From Caenimonas aquaedulcis (GTDB lineage Bacteria; Pseudomonadota; Gammaproteobacteria; Burkholderiales; Burkholderiaceae_C), in assembly GCF_015831345.1 (NCBI RefSeq), contig NZ_JADWYS010000001.1:1188118-1252117 (forward strand): a DNA stretch of 64,000 bases, read 5' to 3'. The translations under genes and the position numbers were made by a program. A model generated the notes under the pieces. It did no database searches and was not told where the DNA came from. It worked only from the letters and a program-made list of their open reading frames with translations. Positions 8,620-17,928 of this stretch are shown piece by piece (position 1 is the stretch's first letter; every line of letters starts with the position of its first letter).

Positions 8620-9174
8620 TCAGGGGCACACGCCGTTGCGGCTTGTGTCGACGGACGCCCTCCCGGTGGCGCTGACCTTGACTGTGCGTTCCTGGTTGCC
8701 GACAGGTGATGCTCGGCACAACGTGAGCGTCAGTGCGGCAGACAACCCACCCGTCGACTGGAACGCCACGTTATAGGAGCCCCCCGTGAAGTTGTAATCC
8801 GCGGACAACGCAGGCTGGACCGAAATGATGGTTTCCCCGGTGGTCACCAGTGCGTCGTTGTTCGCGTCGTTGAAGACGATCCATCCCTGCTGCCACGTGC
8901 CTGAGGTCGCGCAGCTCGTTCCATTGGAAGAGCGGCACACACGCACAACCGAGTTTCGCTTGATCGCCTCGCTTCTGGCCAGCATCGCGCTGGACACGAA
9001 GGTGTTCGCATAGCTCGTCAGCTTGTTGCTCAGCAAGGCCGAGTTGAACGAGGGGCCGGCGAATGCCGCGAGGATCGCGATGATGGCCATCGCGACCATC
9101 AGCTCGATCAGCGTGAAGCCGCGCACCCGCGCCGGGCGCACGGGCGTGTGATCGAGCGATGGGTACTGCGGCAT
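8620..9174 (-). CDS. FimT/GspH-type pseudopilin (second copy)
   Basis: 184 aa. The prepilin cleavage motif RGFTLIELM follows a 19-residue basic leader, then a hydrophobic helix and the GspH-like domain (MLARSEAIKRNSVVRVCRS, GWIVFNDANNDALV). It is clearly a paralogue of the neighbouring fimT; both share the block around SEAIKRN and W-QGWIVF-DA. The ATG at 9174 is four bases after the pilY1 stop, so it belongs to the pilin operon. It is predicted to be processed by PilD and to take part in the pilus initiation complex. Confidence 0.87.
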   Translation of the reverse strand: MPQYPSLDHTPVRPARVRGFTLIELMVAMAIIAILAAFAGPSFNSALLSNKLTSYANTFVSSAMLARSEAIKRNSVVRVCRSSNGTSCATSGTWQQGWIVFNDANNDALVTTGETIISVQPALSADYNFTGGSYNVAFQSTGGLSAALTLTLCRASPVGNQERTVKVSATGRASVDTSRNGVCP

Positions 9175-9178
9175 CGTC

Positions 9179-12100
9179 TTACTTCTGGATATACCAGTAG
9201 AGACGGTTCTTCGGCTGGATCACCGAGCTGAGCGAACCGGGCTTGGAACCCTGCAAGGCGGAATCCTTGCTGCACCCGATGCAGAACGGCACGGTGGTTC
9301 CGTCATCCAGCGTCACTTGTCCCGCGACCGGCGAAGGCGGGAGGCCGTCGCCCGCGACGTCTTCGTAGCGATTGTTGGTCCCGTTGGCCGATGCGGCATC
9401 CAGGTAGTTGACTTTGTACAGCAAGGTGGTGCCTAAGTTAGACGCACAGGTATTGGCGCCGGCGACCGCTGGCTGGTGCGTGCTGAAGTTCACTGTACCG
9501 AACAATGTCACGGCAGTCGTGACCACCTGCTCCGTGCTGTGGAGTGCCAGATACCAGCCCTTCTTCGTCGCCAGCTGAGCAGCCGTCGGCGTCGTGTTGT
9601 CGGTGATTCCATATAGGGAAGCCTTGCAGAAAGCGGTGCCGGAGATGCAATTGGCGGTGTCCGTGCTCCAGGCAGCGTCGCTGGGCTTGTCCTTGATCAT
9701 GAAGAAGTAGTTCGTGACGGAGGCAGCGGACGCGTAATAGTTCAGCGGCTTTTCCCGATCCCCCGAGCCCAGCATGACGTAGTAGAAATTGCTGTCAGTC
9801 GTCACCACACTGGGCGCGAACATGAACTTGCGCGGGGCGGTACAGGAGGCCACGGTGTCGCAGCCAAGGCTGGCGATCTTCGTGATGGTCCACGTGGCAG
9901 TGCCGCCAGTGCCGAAAGTCATGCGATAAACGTTGCCACCGAGGTCGGCCGTGTAGGCATACTGGATCTTGCCCGCGGTATCGACAACGAGTGTCGAGTC
10001 CGCCACCACGGCGCGGTCCGTATCGAATGCGCGGGCGACAGCACCTGTATCCGCGTCGAGCACATAGACCTTGTTGCCTTTCGTGCTGCTGGTGCACGCA
10101 TGGTTCGCGCCGCCCGTCGTCAGCGAGTCAGTGTCCTCGCAGGTGTCGTAGCCGCCACCCATGATCATCAGCGGCGCCGTGCCGGAGCCGTAACCCGTGG
10201 CATACATGGTCTTGAGCGATGACCAAGTCTGGCCCACGCCGGACATGTCGGTCGTGCAACCGGTATCGTTCGCGGCATTCGGGCAACCGATACGCCACTT
10301 GAAGGTGGGGGTGGAGGGTGTCGTACCCGTCGCGGTCACGTCGAATGCATAGATAGACCGGCCACCACGGCGCATTGTGCCGTACAGAATCACTTTCGAG
10401 GAACCGCCGACGGTTCCCTTGAAGGCCGTGATCGGGCCATCCATGCCGTAGTTCTTCGCCGCGGGCGTCGGCGTGCCTGCGCTATTGCCCGGGAAGCTGA
10501 TGCGGGTCGTGTTGTCCCGCAGGCGCTTGATCGATCCGTAGAACTCGGGCGGCATGAAGGCCCACATCTCGCCACCGGCAGGGATGCTCCCGATCGCCGC
10601 AGTCCGGTTGCCGTTCACCGCGCGAAGCATGCCGTCGTTGGCCCCATAGAACACACCCACCACCGGCGAAGCATCCGTTCCGAAATTCACCGCAACCGGC
10701 CTCGAGTGGACAACGTCCCCGTGGATGGACAAGCGCCTGCCCGTTCCGCTGCCGTCCTGGTTTTCATCGTCCTTGTTGTCGGCACCGATGGCCCAGCTGA
10801 TGATGTTGTCGCGCTCCGTCGTGCTGGCCGCCCCGAGCTGGGCTTGCGTCACGTTGGCACTGCTGAAGTCGACCAGTGCACTGCTGCCCTGGCAACTGGA
10901 CATCGTCGCGCTGCAAGTTTTGACGATGCGCGATGTGTTGGCTCGCAACTTGTACGCTTGCGCGCCCTTTTCCACGACGTTGCCGTCCGGATAGTTCGAT
11001 GCATTGGAGTTGGCTACCGTGAGACACCCTCCCTGCGGCCGGAATGTCCATTCGGTGTCCACCGTGGATGGCGTCCAGAAACTTCGGGCGCACTCCGTGA
11101 TGAACCCTGTCGTGGTGTTGATGGCCGATTTGCTGTCGGCGTCCTGGGTCTCGATGTTCACCCCGCCCAGCTTGTACTGCTTCAGGTTGCCCGCCCATCG
11201 CGGGTTGCCATCCTGGTCCGGCCGGAACATCCCGATGTAGACCTGGTTGATGTACTGCCCCTGGGTGTTCACGCTGACTGGCAAGCTCACCGATGCGAAC
11301 ACGCTGTTCACCGACTGGATTTCCGACAGGATGTCATTGAGCGCATCCAGGATCTGGCTGCCCGTGCTGGCCACGTCGAAGTACTTGCCCAGCGAAACCC
11401 CGGCCATGCTCTTCAGCAATGCGGTCCAGCCGGGGCCCTGGCCCGTGGTCACCTTGTTCACGTCCAGTGTGTAGGTCGTGATGCCGTAGCTGCTCGTGCG
11501 CATGAAACGGGCCCACTCGTCCGCGTAGTTGTCCTGCGAGCCGCTGGGGTTCAACGTGATCTGCGAAATGCTGCCGCCAGCTGCGGTGAGTGCGCTTCCA
11601 GTGTGGCTTAGGTCCGACGCATTGTCTTGTGCGGCGCCGTTGCTCACGAAAATGATGTAGTTCTTACCGCAACTTCCGGACACGATGGGACTCGTGTAAG
11701 TCGTTCCGGTCTTGCTTCCCAATGCGTTCGCCGCAAGGGCATAGACGGCATTCGATGCCACGGTCCCACTTGTATTGCCTGTGTAGTCAGCCTTGTTCTT
11801 GTTGTTACCTGCCCAAGGGGTGCCCGCGGAAAAATACTTGTAGGCCTCCTCCATCGCCAGCGCGGCCTTGCCGCCGTTGGACTTGTCCGCGGTCTGGTCG
11901 ATGCTGGCGACCAGCGCCGAATATTTTCCCTTGTTGGTGGCATCCATCGTCCGCATGGCGGCCCTAATGTATCCGCCGTCGTTGCCGCTGTTGCCACCGC
12001 CCGTCTCTGTGAACAACATGATGCCGATGCGAAACTTGTTCACCGGCAGGGCGTCGAACACCGACTTCAATGCCGCCATTTCATTGGTGAATGCGCTGTT

Positions 12101-12262
12101 CCAGTTGGCGGTGTTGTCGATGATGAACAACACGTTGGGCATGTCCGTCGAATTCGAGGGAGTTGCCCCCACGAACAGGTCGATGTCCTCGGCGTGCGCC
12201 GTGAACTGGCACAGCACCAGTGCCATCGCCGTCAGCATTGCCTTGATTGAAAATCGTCGCAT
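9179..12262 (-). CDS. pilY1: type IV pilus tip/assembly protein PilY1
   Basis: 1027 aa. A Sec signal peptide ends near residue 24 (QFTAHA). A von Willebrand A-like domain starts at VLFIIDN; its metal-site motif is DNTAN (Asp49, Thr51, Asn53), a relaxed form of DxSxS. The C-terminal half is the PilC/PilY1 beta-propeller, with HGDVVHSRPVAVNFG, YGANDGMLRAVNG, YVLDADTGAV and YTADLGGNVYRMTF, the last being the usual calcium-blade segment. PilY1 is a tip adhesin that also controls extension and retraction. The start has an ideal AAGGAG site eight bases upstream and lies 20 bases after pilX. Confidence 0.93.
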   Translation of the reverse strand: MRRFSIKAMLTAMALVLCQFTAHAEDIDLFVGATPSNSTDMPNVLFIIDNTANWNSAFTNEMAALKSVFDALPVNKFRIGIMLFTETGGGNSGNDGGYIRAAMRTMDATNKGKYSALVASIDQTADKSNGGKAALAMEEAYKYFSAGTPWAGNNKNKADYTGNTSGTVASNAVYALAANALGSKTGTTYTSPIVSGSCGKNYIIFVSNGAAQDNASDLSHTGSALTAAGGSISQITLNPSGSQDNYADEWARFMRTSSYGITTYTLDVNKVTTGQGPGWTALLKSMAGVSLGKYFDVASTGSQILDALNDILSEIQSVNSVFASVSLPVSVNTQGQYINQVYIGMFRPDQDGNPRWAGNLKQYKLGGVNIETQDADSKSAINTTTGFITECARSFWTPSTVDTEWTFRPQGGCLTVANSNASNYPDGNVVEKGAQAYKLRANTSRIVKTCSATMSSCQGSSALVDFSSANVTQAQLGAASTTERDNIISWAIGADNKDDENQDGSGTGRRLSIHGDVVHSRPVAVNFGTDASPVVGVFYGANDGMLRAVNGNRTAAIGSIPAGGEMWAFMPPEFYGSIKRLRDNTTRISFPGNSAGTPTPAAKNYGMDGPITAFKGTVGGSSKVILYGTMRRGGRSIYAFDVTATGTTPSTPTFKWRIGCPNAANDTGCTTDMSGVGQTWSSLKTMYATGYGSGTAPLMIMGGGYDTCEDTDSLTTGGANHACTSSTKGNKVYVLDADTGAVARAFDTDRAVVADSTLVVDTAGKIQYAYTADLGGNVYRMTFGTGGTATWTITKIASLGCDTVASCTAPRKFMFAPSVVTTDSNFYYVMLGSGDREKPLNYYASAASVTNYFFMIKDKPSDAAWSTDTANCISGTAFCKASLYGITDNTTPTAAQLATKKGWYLALHSTEQVVTTAVTLFGTVNFSTHQPAVAGANTCASNLGTTLLYKVNYLDAASANGTNNRYEDVAGDGLPPSPVAGQVTLDDGTTVPFCIGCSKDSALQGSKPGSLSSVIQPKNRLYWYIQK

Positions 12263-12282
12263 TTAGAAGCTCCTTGTACCTG

Positions 12283-12762
12283 TCACGGGCAAACTGCGGT
12301 TTTCTGCGTATCCGTCAGCAGGACGCGCACGCCCTGCCTGACGATGACCTTCGCACCGGTAAGTGCGTCCGAAACGGTCGCCTGCAAATCCCACTCGGTA
12401 TTCCATTTGGCCGACGACGTCAGCGCTGCGCCAAGCTCCACGTCGCTGGGCCCGCCTGTCGTCGACGCGGTCGCGCGCGCGCACACCGGTTGCGCGATAT
12501 CCACCGAGTAATCGGTGGTGCCATCCTTGTTCAGGTCTACGTTGATTGCTTGCGCCACTGGCGAGTCCGTGAATGCCGAACTCGTCACCAGTTCCAACGC
12601 CTCGTTCGCGGCGGCCAGGGACTCGTCTCGCGCCTGCATGTTTCCCACCGATTTCATGTTGGACGAACTGAGGGTAAAGGCATTCACCACGATGAGCGTG
12701 ATGAGCACGATCATGATCAGCCCGATGATGAGCGTCGCGCCGCGCTGGGCAGATCGCATCAT
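12283..12762 (-). CDS. pilX: minor pilin PilX
   Basis: 159 aa. The leader is MMRSAQRG, then ATLIIGLIMIVLITLIV as the hydrophobic N-terminal helix (a variant prepilin site without the usual Phe), then a PilX-type segment NMQARDESLAAANEALE and a small C-terminal domain ending in Cys-Pro. PilX is one of the minor pilins that prime assembly with PilV, PilW, PilE and PilY1. The first ATG overlaps the pilW stop (ATGA), showing translational coupling. Confidence 0.88.
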   Translation of the reverse strand: MMRSAQRGATLIIGLIMIVLITLIVVNAFTLSSSNMKSVGNMQARDESLAAANEALELVTSSAFTDSPVAQAINVDLNKDGTTDYSVDIAQPVCARATASTTGGPSDVELGAALTSSAKWNTEWDLQATVSDALTGAKVIVRQGVRVLLTDTQKTAVCP

Positions 12763-13925
12763 GGCGTCTCCCTCCGCGATGAGACGTTGGTCAGCCGGAT
12801 CGTTTGCATGAATAGATGCCGTTTGTATCCGTCATTGAACGGCCCCATCTTGTCCGCCGCCGTCGGGCAGCTACTGGCCAGGCAATAAGCCTTACCGTCT
12901 ATGAAGTTTGGCGACTTGTTTTCGCTTCGGACCAGCAAGTAGACCTTCACGGCCACAGCGTTCATCAACTGTGCGACGGTACAGGGGGCTGCGGTCGTGC
13001 ATCGTATGTAGGCCCCATCCGGCAATCCGTCGCCACGGTTCGTCGGAGAATTGAGATTGGCGTTATTGGCCCAGATGACCGCCTGCGTGAAGTTGGCGGC
13101 CGCGCCGCTGTCGCTCACATTGTCGACGCCGATCTCGACACGAAAACCCTCAACGCCTTCCACGACCGCTTGTGCAGCGGGGAAGCTGGTTCCGTTCCAT
13201 TGAGATCGCATGAGAGTGGGAATTCCGTCGCCCGCCGTGACAGCGTAGTCCCGGATGTAATACATGTTCGAGACGAACCTGTACAAATCCGCGGTCGTCG
13301 TGCAATCGCGCTTTTTCAGCGTGAACGTGTCCGTTCCAATGATGGAAACCGTCGTCGTGTAGTTAACGGAGGTCGTTGTCGTGCACAGAGCTTCCTGGAA
13401 GTAAACATCTCCGACGACTTGTGCTGGGCAATTGGTGTCCACGCCGGCGATGCAGGTCTCCGCATGGCGGACGAAGAGGACGTCGGTGTTCGGCTGGGGG
13501 TTCAGCACCCTCGTCGCACACACAGAAAGTGTCGGTGACGGAACGGGCGAAGGAATTTCGTAGGCCTGCACCGGGATACCCAGCAGGTTCGTCTTGTAGG
13601 GGTCGCCCCAAATGGCCAGCGAAACACAGGGGTTGGGTATGCCCGTGGGTACGTCGGTCGGCACGGCCGTATTGGTCAGGTCGTCGAACTTGGGCACATG
13701 CCCCGCCCAGAACCCCGCGTGGCCGAGATCCGCAGTCAACATCTGCACGGCGAACCGCCCGTTCTCGATGATGCGGTTGGTCTTGCTCAACTCACTGTTG
13801 TTGCGATTGACATTGATCAGCAGCGACACCAGGGCGATCGCGATGAACAGCCCGATCACGAGCGACACCATCAACTCGATCAGGCTGAAGCCCGACTGCG
13901 CGCGAAGGCGTTGGACCCGGTTCAT
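12759..13925 (-). CDS. pilW: minor pilin PilW
   Basis: 388 aa from ATG 13925 (MNRVQRLRAQSG then FSLIELMVSLVIG). The open frame extends upstream to 14180 but that part overlaps pilV. The hydrophobic helix is followed by RNNSELSKTNRIIENGRFA and ML-ADL-HAGFW, both diagnostic of PilW, and a cysteine-rich C-terminal domain. It is a large minor pilin of the initiation complex. Its ATG overlaps the pilV stop (ATGA) and its stop overlaps the pilX start, so pilV-pilW-pilX are tightly coupled. Confidence 0.9.
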   Translation of the reverse strand: MNRVQRLRAQSGFSLIELMVSLVIGLFIAIALVSLLINVNRNNSELSKTNRIIENGRFAVQMLTADLGHAGFWAGHVPKFDDLTNTAVPTDVPTGIPNPCVSLAIWGDPYKTNLLGIPVQAYEIPSPVPSPTLSVCATRVLNPQPNTDVLFVRHAETCIAGVDTNCPAQVVGDVYFQEALCTTTTSVNYTTTVSIIGTDTFTLKKRDCTTTADLYRFVSNMYYIRDYAVTAGDGIPTLMRSQWNGTSFPAAQAVVEGVEGFRVEIGVDNVSDSGAAANFTQAVIWANNANLNSPTNRGDGLPDGAYIRCTTAAPCTVAQLMNAVAVKVYLLVRSENKSPNFIDGKAYCLASSCPTAADKMGPFNDGYKRHLFMQTIRLTNVSSRRETP

Positions 13926-14476
13926 AGCGTCGCTATCCGCACGAGCGTGGTCACGACCCGGCGGCACAAGTCGTTGATGCAGGGCGTCCCGGGCGAGTCG
14001 TACGCATTGGCGCCACATGCCACCGACGTCGGCGGCGCGGAGATCGGGGTCATGCCCTGCCACGCCACGGTGATCATGTAGTCGGAACCGACCAGTTCCA
14101 CGCAGCCCCGGCCGCCGATCATGGCGCCGACCTTGGAGGTACCGGACGTTTCGGCCGCGCCCTGCAGGGCCTGACACCACTCGCCCAGGTCGCGCTGCAC
14201 GGTAGTCGATGTCGTGGTCGGACAGGTCACGGGGGTTCCAGTCGGCGACGTCGCCGCGATGACGTAGCTCGATGCATTGTTCCGGTTGACGGCAATGCGA
14301 TTGGCCATGTCGTTGAGCAGCAGCAACGCCTGGCTGCGCTGGTAGGACTCGAGTTCGGAGGTCTGCATGCGCACCTGCAGACCGGCCATCCCCAGCAACC
14401 CGAAGGCGATGATCACCATCGTGACCAGGATTTCGACCATGGATGCGCCAGCCTGGCGCGAAGAGATACTGCGCAT
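13922..14476 (-). CDS. pilV: minor pilin PilV
   Basis: 184 aa from ATG 14476 (MRSISSRQAG then ASMVEILVTMVIIAFGLLG). A GTG at 14488 would add four residues and overlap pilE; the ATG is preferred because GGTGAG sits six bases upstream. The block LQVRMQTSELESYQRSQALLLLNDMANRI is shown here only by position (about residues 36-65), and is typical of PilV. It precedes pilW with an ATGA overlap. Confidence 0.88.
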   Translation of the reverse strand: MRSISSRQAGASMVEILVTMVIIAFGLLGMAGLQVRMQTSELESYQRSQALLLLNDMANRIAVNRNNASSYVIAATSPTGTPVTCPTTTSTTVQRDLGEWCQALQGAAETSGTSKVGAMIGGRGCVELVGSDYMITVAWQGMTPISAPPTSVACGANAYDSPGTPCINDLCRRVVTTLVRIATL

Positions 14477-14481
14477 GGCTC

Positions 14482-14865
14482 TCACCACTTGGAAGCGGGC
14501 GCCTTGACCCCGGAGCTGTTGAGCGTCAGGTTGCCGTCGCTCGCCTGGGTGCCGATGGCCGTGAAGGTGATCGTGAAAGTCGATGTGGCGGTCGTGATGC
14601 TGGGCGTGTACTTGGCGCTGAGGTCGCTGGGGAAGCCGTATCCCGCCGTCGTCAGCGTGCTGTAAGAGGCATAGGCCCGGTTGGCCAGCAGATACTGCTG
14701 CTCGCGATTGGCGAGGTCCATCATCTGGGCCTGCGCCGCGCGGCGCACGCCCTTCTTGATATGGCTGGTGTAAGAAGGGTAGGCGATGCTCGTCAGGACC
14801 GCGACGATCGCCACCGCGATCATCAGTTCGATCAGCGTGAAACCCCTCGTCTTGACGTGATGCAT
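14482..14865 (-). CDS. pilE: type IV pilin-like protein PilE
   Basis: 127 aa from ATG 14865 (MHHVKTRG then FTLIELMIAVAIVAVL), with AGAGGA six bases upstream. The open frame runs further to 15084, but that extension crosses the promoter of the divergent ribD. The protein is a short pilin with ANREQQYLLANRAYASYSTL, typical of PilE minor pilins, and no obvious C-terminal disulfide pair. It is the first gene of the minus-strand operon, so transcription must start in the 145-base divergent region 14866-15010. Confidence 0.88.
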   Translation of the reverse strand: MHHVKTRGFTLIELMIAVAIVAVLTSIAYPSYTSHIKKGVRRAAQAQMMDLANREQQYLLANRAYASYSTLTTAGYGFPSDLSAKYTPSITTATSTFTITFTAIGTQASDGNLTLNSSGVKAPASKW

Positions 14866-15010
14866 GCCCGATCCTCTAGTCATCATGAATGGGCCGAACC
14901 ATAACCGGGCCGGTCCCCGGCGCCATCGCCCGCCCGACAACCGGTCGGCTTGCCGCGCCAAGTGGCTCGCGCGGCGTGACATCCGTCGCATTGCAGCAAA
15001 ATAAGCCGCC

Positions 15011-16120
15011 ATGCAACCCACCGACATCTGGATGAACCGGGCCCTGGCGCTCGCCGTGAAGGCCATCGGCCTGTCCGACCCCAACCCCCGGGTCGGCTGC
15101 GTCCTCGTGTCGGCGGATGGCGAACTCCTGGGCGAGGGTCATACCCAGGCGGCCGGACAGGCTCACGCGGAAATCATGGCCTTGAGGGACGCCGCGGCCC
15201 GGGGCCGCACAGTGAAGGGCGCCACGGCGTACGTCACGCTGGAGCCCTGCTCGCACCACGGCCGCACCGGGCCCTGCTGCGACGCGCTTGCCGCCGCGGG
15301 CGTTTCGAAGGTGGTCGCCTCCCTGCCCGACCCCAACCCCCTCGTCGCCGGCCAGGGTTTTGCGCGCCTGCGAGCCGCGGGCGTCCGGGTGGAAACCGGC
15401 CCAGGCGCTGCCGAGTCGCGCGAACTCAATATCGGGTTCTTCAGCCGCATGGTGCGCCGCACCCCCTGGGTCCGCCTGAAGATCGCCGCTTCGCTGGACG
15501 GCCGCACCGCGCTGAACAATGGCGCCAGCCAGTGGATCACTTCCGAGGCGGCCCGGGCGGACGGCCATGCCTGGCGCTCCCGCGCCAGCGCCGTACTGAC
15601 GGGAATCGGCACCGTGCTGGAGGACAACCCCCGCCTGGATGTCCGCCGGGTCCCCGTGGGGCGCCAGCCGGACGTCGTGATCGTCGACAGCCGCCTTGAG
15701 ATTCCGGTCGATTCGCTGATCCTGCAACCCGCACGGCGCAAGCTGGTCTATTGCGCGGCGCACTCGCAGGAGCGCCAGGCGGCGCTGGAAGCCGCTGGGG
15801 CGACCGTCGTCCACCTGCCGGGCCCCGGCGGAAAAGTAGACCTCGCGGCCATGCTGTCGGACCTCGCCTCGCGCGAGGTCAACGAACTGCACGTCGAGGC
15901 CGGCCACAAGCTCAATGGCTCGCTGATCCGGGAGGGCCTCGTCGACGAATTGCTCGCCTACTTCGCCCCCAAGCTGCTGGGGGAAGGGCGCGGAATGGCG
16001 AATTTCGGGCCGCTCACTTCCCTGTCCGAGGCGCTGGAGCTGGAGTTTTTCTCCACCGAACGCATCGGCTCCGACCTGCGAATCCTCGCCCGTATTCCCG
16101 GCCGGGACAGCTTCCATTGA
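15011..16120 (+). CDS. ribD: bifunctional pyrimidine deaminase/reductase RibD
   Basis: 369 aa. The N-terminal cytidine-deaminase-type domain has the zinc site HAE (His52, catalytic Glu54) with Cys80 and Cys89 in PCSHHGRTGPC. The C-terminal reductase domain has the LKIAASLDGRTAL and NPRLDVR motifs. The enzyme performs the second and third steps of riboflavin synthesis from the GTP cyclohydrolase product. There is no Shine-Dalgarno sequence; CAAAAT lies eight bases before ATG 15011, so the message may be nearly leaderless. No FMN riboswitch is visible upstream. Confidence 0.96.
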   Translation: MQPTDIWMNRALALAVKAIGLSDPNPRVGCVLVSADGELLGEGHTQAAGQAHAEIMALRDAAARGRTVKGATAYVTLEPCSHHGRTGPCCDALAAAGVSKVVASLPDPNPLVAGQGFARLRAAGVRVETGPGAAESRELNIGFFSRMVRRTPWVRLKIAASLDGRTALNNGASQWITSEAARADGHAWRSRASAVLTGIGTVLEDNPRLDVRRVPVGRQPDVVIVDSRLEIPVDSLILQPARRKLVYCAAHSQERQAALEAAGATVVHLPGPGGKVDLAAMLSDLASREVNELHVEAGHKLNGSLIREGLVDELLAYFAPKLLGEGRGMANFGPLTSLSEALELEFFSTERIGSDLRILARIPGRDSFH

Positions 16121-16141
16121 TTTCCCTGCGAAAATGCGGGG

Positions 16142-16783
16142 ATGTTCACCGGAATCATCACCGGCGTGGGGCGCATCGCCGCCGTCCACGACCTGGGTAG
16201 CTCTTTGCAGCACGGCAAGCGCCTTCAAATCGAATGCCCTGCCGGCTACCTCGATGACGTGGGCCTCGGCGACAGCATCGCGCTCAACGGCGCCTGCATG
16301 ACGGTCACGCGCCTGGAGCCCGCGCAGCGCCGGTTCGACATCGAAATCTCTGCCGAATCCCTGGACAAGACGGCGGGCCTGGCCGAGCCGGGCCCCATCA
16401 ACCTCGAAAAAGCCCTGCGCGCCCACGACCGCCTGGGCGGCCACATCGTCGCCGGCCACGTCGATGGCGTGGGCTCGGTGACGCGCTTCGCGCAGGTCGG
16501 GGAAAGCTGGGAGCTGCGTGTGCTCGCACCCCGGAGCCTTGCCAAATACCTCGCGTACAAGGGCTCGATCACGGTCAACGGCGTCAGCCTCACCGTCAAC
16601 TCCACGACCGACAGCGACCGCGGCTGCGAGATCAGCATCAACCTCATTCCCCACACCGTGGAAAACACCGCCCTGCACGCCTTGCGCGAAGGCAGCCGGG
16701 TGAACCTCGAAATCGACCTGATCGCGCGTTACGTCGAGCGGATGCTCGCGGCCGGCGCGATCCCCTTGAAAGCCCCCGAATGA
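16142..16783 (+). CDS. ribE: riboflavin synthase, alpha chain
   Basis: 213 aa with two tandem lumazine-binding domains. The start [12 protein letters not shown] is the invariant N-terminus of the family; the second barrel begins around [17 protein letters not shown], and [13 protein letters not shown] is the second-domain substrate loop. It dismutates two 6,7-dimethyl-8-ribityllumazine molecules to riboflavin. It follows ribD by 21 bases and overlaps ribBA by four bases. GAAAAT (16130-16135) six bases before the ATG could allow an internal, leaderless transcript as well. Confidence 0.96.
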   Translation: MFTGIITGVGRIAAVHDLGSSLQHGKRLQIECPAGYLDDVGLGDSIALNGACMTVTRLEPAQRRFDIEISAESLDKTAGLAEPGPINLEKALRAHDRLGGHIVAGHVDGVGSVTRFAQVGESWELRVLAPRSLAKYLAYKGSITVNGVSLTVNSTTDSDRGCEISINLIPHTVENTALHALREGSRVNLEIDLIARYVERMLAAGAIPLKAPE

Positions 16784-17907
16784 CAGCCCTCTCCAGCGGA
16801 ACCGCCGTTCCCATCTCGCCGGTGGAGGACATCGTCGCCGACATGCGCGCGGGGCGCATCGTCATCCTGGTCGACGAGGAAGACCGCGAGAACGAGGGCG
16901 ACCTGGTGCTCGCCGCGGAGCACGTCAATGCCGAAGCGATCAACTTCATGGCCCGTTTCGGCCGCGGCCTGATCTGCCTTACGCTCACCCGCGAACGCTG
17001 CGAGCGCCTGCGCCTGCCCCCCATGGCCACGCGCAACGGGACCAAGCACGCCACGGCCTTCACGGTTTCGATCGAAGCGGCCGAAGGCGTGACGACAGGC
17101 ATCTCCGCCGCCGACCGCGCACGCACTGTGCAAGCCGCCGTGGCGAAGGATGCGCGCGCCGAAGACCTCGTGCAGCCCGGCCACATCTTTCCGCTGCAGG
17201 CGGTGGACGGCGGCGTGCTGATGCGCGCCGGGCACACCGAAGCAGGCTGCGACCTCGCCGCGATGGCCGGCCTCACGCCCGCCGCCGTCATCTGCGAAAT
17301 CATGAAGGACGACGGCACCATGGCGCGCCTGCCGGACCTGCAGGTGTTCGCAGCGGAGCACGGCCTGAAGATCGGCACCATCGCCGACCTGATCGAACAC
17401 CGCAGCCGCCACGACACGCTCGTCGAGAAAATCGGCGAGCGTCCGCTGCAGACGGCGTATGGCGAATTCACCGCCCACGCGTTCAAGGACAAACCCAGCC
17501 AGGGCCTGCACCTCGCGCTCGTGCGCGGCAAGTGGTCGCCGCAGGATTCGGTGCCGGTACGAGTCCACGAACCCCTGTCCGTGCTGGACGCGCTGGAGGT
17601 CAACCGCTCCATGCACTCGTGGGGCCTGGACGCCAGCCTGAAGCACATCGCGGCGCAGGGCCAGGGCGTGGCCGTGCTGCTCAATTGCGGCGAGGACGCC
17701 CACCAGCTGCTCGCGCAGTTCGAAGGCACCGCCCGCCCCTCGCAGGCGCCGGAGCGCGGCCGCATGGACCTGCGCACCTACGGCATTGGCGCGCAGATCC
17801 TGCGCGAATGCGGCGTGCACCGGATGCACCTCATGGGCAACCCGCGCCGCATGCCCAGCATGGCCGGCTACGGGCTCGAGATCACCGGGCACATCGCCCC
17901 GAAATAA
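16780..17907 (+). CDS. ribB: 3,4-dihydroxy-2-butanone 4-phosphate synthase with degenerate GTP cyclohydrolase II domain
   Basis: 375 aa. The N-terminal RibB domain (about residues 1-210) is intact: [36 protein letters not shown] and [10 protein letters not shown]. The C-terminal half aligns with RibA only at its end ([11 protein letters not shown] then [10 protein letters not shown]). The zinc site SECLTGDxxGSxRCDCG is absent; the matching place reads [13 protein letters not shown]. The GTP cyclohydrolase II activity is therefore very probably lost, and a separate ribA would be needed elsewhere. Fused, inactive RibA halves occur in other betaproteobacteria. The ATG overlaps the ribE stop. Confidence 0.93.
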   Translation: MTALSSGTAVPISPVEDIVADMRAGRIVILVDEEDRENEGDLVLAAEHVNAEAINFMARFGRGLICLTLTRERCERLRLPPMATRNGTKHATAFTVSIEAAEGVTTGISAADRARTVQAAVAKDARAEDLVQPGHIFPLQAVDGGVLMRAGHTEAGCDLAAMAGLTPAAVICEIMKDDGTMARLPDLQVFAAEHGLKIGTIADLIEHRSRHDTLVEKIGERPLQTAYGEFTAHAFKDKPSQGLHLALVRGKWSPQDSVPVRVHEPLSVLDALEVNRSMHSWGLDASLKHIAAQGQGVAVLLNCGEDAHQLLAQFEGTARPSQAPERGRMDLRTYGIGAQILRECGVHRMHLMGNPRRMPSMAGYGLEITGHIAPK

Positions 17908-17928
17908 TTTCAAGGAAAGACACCATCC

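Noticed and set aside
14866..15010. sigma54 promoter for pilE (TTGGCGCGGCAAGC)
   Set aside because: The GG and GC doublets do not have the required spacing, so PilR/RpoN control cannot be supported from sequence.
14900..15010. FMN riboswitch upstream of ribD
   Set aside because: No RFN-element conserved segments are present and the space before ribD is too short.
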